Position numbers and translations under genes: made by a program
The notes under the pieces: generated by a model
The model's database searches: none
The model's input: only the letters and a program-made list of their open reading frames with translations
What the model was told of the DNA's origin: nothing
Source of the DNA: Thermodesulfovibrionales bacterium
Lineage (GTDB): Bacteria > Nitrospirota > Thermodesulfovibrionia > Thermodesulfovibrionales > Dissulfurispiraceae
Direction of reading: 5' to 3'
NCBI GenBank assembly: GCA_021129835.1
Contig: JAJOKM010000056.1
Coordinates: forward strand, 1-7,910
Length of the DNA stretch: 7,910 bases
Part shown: positions 5,728-7,910 of the stretch, one piece after another
Numbering within the stretch: position 1 is the first letter of the stretch
Layout: each line of letters starts with the position of its first letter

Positions 5728-7910
5728 ATGCCGAGACTGACTGAACAGGAACAGCAGGAGATCATTCGCTACATCGAGGCGGACAAGCCCCTGCCGGACA
5801 AGTACCGCTTTCTACTTTTTGAGGATAAGCGCGAGGTGGAGCTGGTATGGAACGGTAAGACCAGCGAGGTCTGCAATATCGTCCTGCCGTTTCAGGTGAT
5901 CGAGCAGGTGGATGAGCCACGAGCTGAAAATCCGGCGGACACGGTTGACGTCTCCCCCCTTTTTACGGCGGCGGGCATCTCTCTGGATGGTCGCGGTCGC
6001 CAGCTCAAGGGCTGGACCAATAAGCTAATATGGGGCGACAACAAGCTGATCCTCTCGTCACTGAAGAACGGGCCGCTGCGAGAGGATATTGAGGCCCAGG
6101 GCGGGCTGAAACTGATCTATATCGATCCTCCCTTCAACGTGGGCGCGGATTTCTCCATGGATATCGAAATTGGCAGTGACACCTTCACCAAGAAGCCCAA
6201 TATCCTTGAGGAAATCGCCTATCGCGACACCTGGGGCAAGGGAGCTGACTCCTTCATCTCCATGATTTATGAACGGCTCGTTCTCATGCGGGATCTGTTG
6301 TCCGAGGATGGGAGTATCTACGTGCATTGTGATTGGAGGGTGAATAGTTTTATCCGGCTTGCGATGGACGAGGTGTTTGGGTCGGATAATTTCCAAAATG
6401 AAGCCGTACTCCATTACACAGCAGTTGGGTTGAAAGCAGAGTCGAGAAAGTTTCACCAAAACACAGAGACCGTCTTCTATTATGCTAAAAAAAAGGGGAA
6501 CCATATCTGGAACGAAGTCTATGAGCCAATAAAGGATCCATCAAAATACAGAACCGCTAGTAAGCACGTCTGGAATGCGGAGACCGGTAAAGCGGACCGT
6601 CTGCGAGATAAAGAAGGTATTATCCAATATTTTGAAGTTACTGAATACAAAGCTGATAACTTCATTGAACTTCCTGCTTTACGGGGAGACAAGAAAGTTG
6701 GCTATCCCACCCAAAAGCACGAAGACCTGCTTAACCGTATCATTCAGGCCTCATCCAACGAAGGTGACCTGGTAGCCGACTTCTTTTGCGGCTCCGGCAC
6801 CACGGCCGCCGTGGCCGAGAAACTCGGCCGCAAGTGGATCATCAGCGACCTGGGCAAGTTCGCCATCCATACCACCCGCAAGCGCATGATCGGCGTTCAG
6901 CGATCGCTCAAGGAAGATGGCAAGGACTATCGCGCCTTTGAGATACTCAATCTGGGCAAGTATGAGCGGCAGCATTACATCGGCCTAATCCCCCAACCCC
7001 CCTTATCAGGGGGGCAAAACAGTTCTCTTCCTGACAAGCAAAACAGTTCTCCTCCTGACAAGGGGGAGTTAGAGGGGGTTGACAGACGGCAACTCCAGCA
7101 GCAGATGCAGCAGCAAAAGGAGGCCGCCTTCCTCGACCTGATCCTGCGGGCCTATCGAGCAGAGAAGACCACGGGCTTCGCTGCATTCCACGGCAAAAAG
7201 GCCGGGCGGCTGATCGCGGTCGGCCCGGTCAACCTGCCGGTGACGCGGCTGTTTGTGGAAGAGATCATTCTGGAATGCCGGAAGAAACACATTACGAGAG
7301 TGGATATCCTGGGATTTGAATTCGAGATGGGACTGTTCCCTAACGTTCTCGACGAGGCACGCGCCAAGGGGATCGACATTGCCCCGAAGTATATCCCAGC
7401 CGAGGTGTTCGATAAACGGGCTGTGGAGAAAAATCAGGTCGTCTTCCACGATGTGGCGCTCATCGAAGTCAAACCGCACATCCACTACCCCCCTGACAAG
7501 GGGGGCAAGGGGGGTTACCCTGATAAGGGGGGCAAGGGGGATTACATTGCCCACAATCCCAGCCTCACAGAGAAAGCCAGAGACAATCGAAAGAATCCCA
7601 CTCCCGCCGAAGATAAACTCTGGTATGAGGTGCTACGAAACAAACAGTTTTCTCATTTAAAGTTTACCCGCCAAAAGCCTTTGGCTGAATACATCGTCGA
7701 TCTCTATTGTGCTGAACTCATGCTTGCCATTGAAATCGATGGAGATAGTCATGCGGAACAGGAGGAATATGACAAGAAACGCACCGCTTGTCCGAATGCG
7801 CTTGGCATAGAAGTGATTCGCTACACGAACCAGGACGTGATGCATAGTCTTGATGGGGTATATGATGATTTGCTAACTAAAATCGGGTCGCTCCAGAAGA
7901 ACCCCCTAAA
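5728..7910 (+). CDS. Beta-class adenine-specific DNA methyltransferase (type III Mod-like) with in-frame DUF559 insertion, 3' end outside window
   Basis: At least 727 codons are open to the right edge. Residues 1-60 (MPRLTEQEQQEIIRYIEADK onward) form the N-terminal segment seen in this Mod-like family. WTNKLIWGDNKLILSSL starts the catalytic part (W102-G103-D104). Motif IV is DPPF (133-136) and the FxGxG motif I is in DFFCGSGTT (351-359), so the order IV before I defines the beta class, which methylates adenine N6 using S-adenosylmethionine. Residues 220-340 should be the target-recognition part. From about residue 412 the family's C-terminal part (NLGKYERQHY, then the RAYRAE...VDILGFEFEMGL...DKRAVEKNQVVF region) is interrupted twice, in frame: by repeat-coded residues 420-451, and by 587-720, which hold repeats plus a whole DUF559 nuclease domain. 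Start: ATG after AGAGGA, directly behind a stop codon. A helicase/Res partner would be expected downstream but is not visible. Flanks are G+C-rich; the recognition part and the DUF559 part are not. Confidence 0.88.
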   Translation, partial: MPRLTEQEQQEIIRYIEADKPLPDKYRFLLFEDKREVELVWNGKTSEVCNIVLPFQVIEQVDEPRAENPADTVDVSPLFTAAGISLDGRGRQLKGWTNKLIWGDNKLILSSLKNGPLREDIEAQGGLKLIYIDPPFNVGADFSMDIEIGSDTFTKKPNILEEIAYRDTWGKGADSFISMIYERLVLMRDLLSEDGSIYVHCDWRVNSFIRLAMDEVFGSDNFQNEAVLHYTAVGLKAESRKFHQNTETVFYYAKKKGNHIWNEVYEPIKDPSKYRTASKHVWNAETGKADRLRDKEGIIQYFEVTEYKADNFIELPALRGDKKVGYPTQKHEDLLNRIIQASSNEGDLVADFFCGSGTTAAVAEKLGRKWIISDLGKFAIHTTRKRMIGVQRSLKEDGKDYRAFEILNLGKYERQHYIGLIPQPPLSGGQNSSLPDKQNSSPPDKGELEGVDRRQLQQQMQQQKEAAFLDLILRAYRAEKTTGFAAFHGKKAGRLIAVGPVNLPVTRLFVEEIILECRKKHITRVDILGFEFEMGLFPNVLDEARAKGIDIAPKYIPAEVFDKRAVEKNQVVFHDVALIEVKPHIHYPPDKGGKGGYPDKGGKGDYIAHNPSLTEKARDNRKNPTPAEDKLWYEVLRNKQFSHLKFTRQKPLAEYIVDLYCAELMLAIEIDGDSHAEQEEYDKKRTACPNALGIEVIRYTNQDVMHSLDGVYDDLLTKIGSLQKNPL
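6985..7083 (+). repeat. In-frame C/G-run palindromic element with 24-bp tandem repeat
   Basis: The element is bounded by C-runs (CCCCCAACCCCCC near 6990-7002) and the complementary GAGGGGGTT (7072-7080). Inside are two tandem 24-bp units, 7015-7038 and 7039-7062 (CAAAACAGTTCTCYTCCTGA then CAAG), differing at one base. A 24-bp unit equals 8 codons, and the whole element is translated without a stop as Pro/Gly/Ser/Asp/Lys-rich sequence, including QNSSLPDK and QNSSPPDK. It separates NLGKYERQHY from RRQLQQQ in the methyltransferase. The C/G-run arms mark it as a dispersed intergenic-type repeat now inside a gene. Confidence 0.8.
7486..7542 (+). repeat. Second in-frame C/G-run tandem repeat (30 + 27 bp)
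   Basis: Two units, 7486-7515 and 7516-7542, share TAC-CC-TGAYAAGGGGGGCAAGGGGG and encode YPPDKGGKGG and YPDKGGKGD; both lengths are multiples of three. The core CCTGAYAAGGGGG is shared with the element at 6985-7083. The repeat sits exactly between methyltransferase-type sequence (ALIEVKPHIH) and the DUF559 domain, so it marks the left junction of the nuclease insertion. Confidence 0.8.
7561..7890 (+). other. DUF559 (Vsr-like, PD-(D/E)XK) endonuclease domain within the methyltransferase ORF
   Basis: Residues 612-720 of the ORF match the DUF559 plan from start to end: NPTPAEDKLWYEVLRNK (623-639), KFTRQKPLAEYIVDLYC (645-661), IEIDGDSHAEQEEYDKKRTA (668-687), GIEVIRYTNQDV, then SLDGVYDDLL. Likely catalytic residues of the PD-(D/E)XK fold are D658 in YIVD and E669 with D671 in IEID; all are present, so the domain may be active. 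Free-standing DUF559 proteins are usually about 110-130 residues, so the domain appears complete here. Its base composition (about 40% G+C in sampled stretches) is lower than in the preceding methyltransferase part (57% at 7321-7380). Whether it is made as a fusion or is a separate mobile unit cannot be told without the right flank. Confidence 0.85.
7898..7910 (+). repeat. Probable start of a third C/G-run repeat at the window edge
   Basis: The last bases, GAACCCCCTAAA, follow the end of the DUF559 domain and resemble the complement of the TTAGAGGGGGTT arm at 7069-7080. This would be the right-hand repeat flanking the nuclease. Only about 12 bases are visible, so the call is tentative. Confidence 0.35.

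Noticed and set aside
5457..5765. 102-codon minus-strand ORF (and an overlapping one at 5411-5620)
   Set aside because: Covers the structured attC-like region and the start of the methyltransferase gene on the opposite strand; no recognisable domain.
6058..6504. 148-codon minus-strand ORF and the other minus-strand ORFs to 7845
   Set aside because: All are antisense shadows of the methyltransferase/DUF559 frame; the PLIRGV-type peptides in them are translations of the C/G-run repeats.

Overview
The window reads as bacterial chromosome with housekeeping genes on the left and an accessory, repeat-rich segment on the right. Organism: no ribosomal or other clean marker gene is present. The repeat families (the TGTCATTGCGA-type palindrome, the AATGAAGCCGTAAAAAGTC/CGTCATTCC-type element, and C/G-run palindromes next to a DUF559 nuclease) together with the style of IlvE and PurB suggest an environmental Gram-negative bacterium of the Nitrospirota/Desulfobacterota kind. 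That placement is an inference with low certainty. Left part (1-2725): a branched-chain aminotransferase gene (ilvE, minus strand, 214-1134) with a terminator just after its stop, and a divergent adenylosuccinate lyase gene (purB, plus strand, 1427-2725) with an extended -10 promoter. Between them lies a 65-bp dispersed palindromic repeat and a C/G-run hairpin. Middle part (2743-4885), all on the minus strand: a membrane-anchored thermonuclease-family protein, tRNA-Ile(GAT), tRNA-Ala(TGC), and a divergent squalene/phytoene-synthase-fold protein whose start codon is only 8 nt beyond the encoded CCA of tRNA-Ala. The two tRNAs have the order usual in a 16S-23S rRNA spacer, but no rRNA lies beside them. 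Their spacer holds a MITE-like element, and another MITE-like repeat sits upstream of tRNA-Ile. Right part (4886-7910): about 840 bp without a convincing intact gene but with several strong hairpins, two of them resembling integron attC sites, and one possible antitoxin remnant. Then comes a large plus-strand ORF that runs off the window. It starts as a beta-class (type III Mod-like) adenine-specific DNA methyltransferase (DPPF motif before the FxGxG motif). Its distal part is interrupted, without loss of frame, by C/G-run palindromic/tandem repeats and by a complete DUF559 (Vsr-like, PD-(D/E)XK) endonuclease domain. Another repeat of the same style seems to begin at the last bases. The most interesting reading is that a repeat-flanked nuclease unit has inserted in frame into a methyltransferase gene, in the manner of an intein/homing endonuclease or a Rickettsia-type in-frame palindromic element. 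The target-recognition part of the methyltransferase is clearly poorer in G+C than its flanks, which points to domain exchange.
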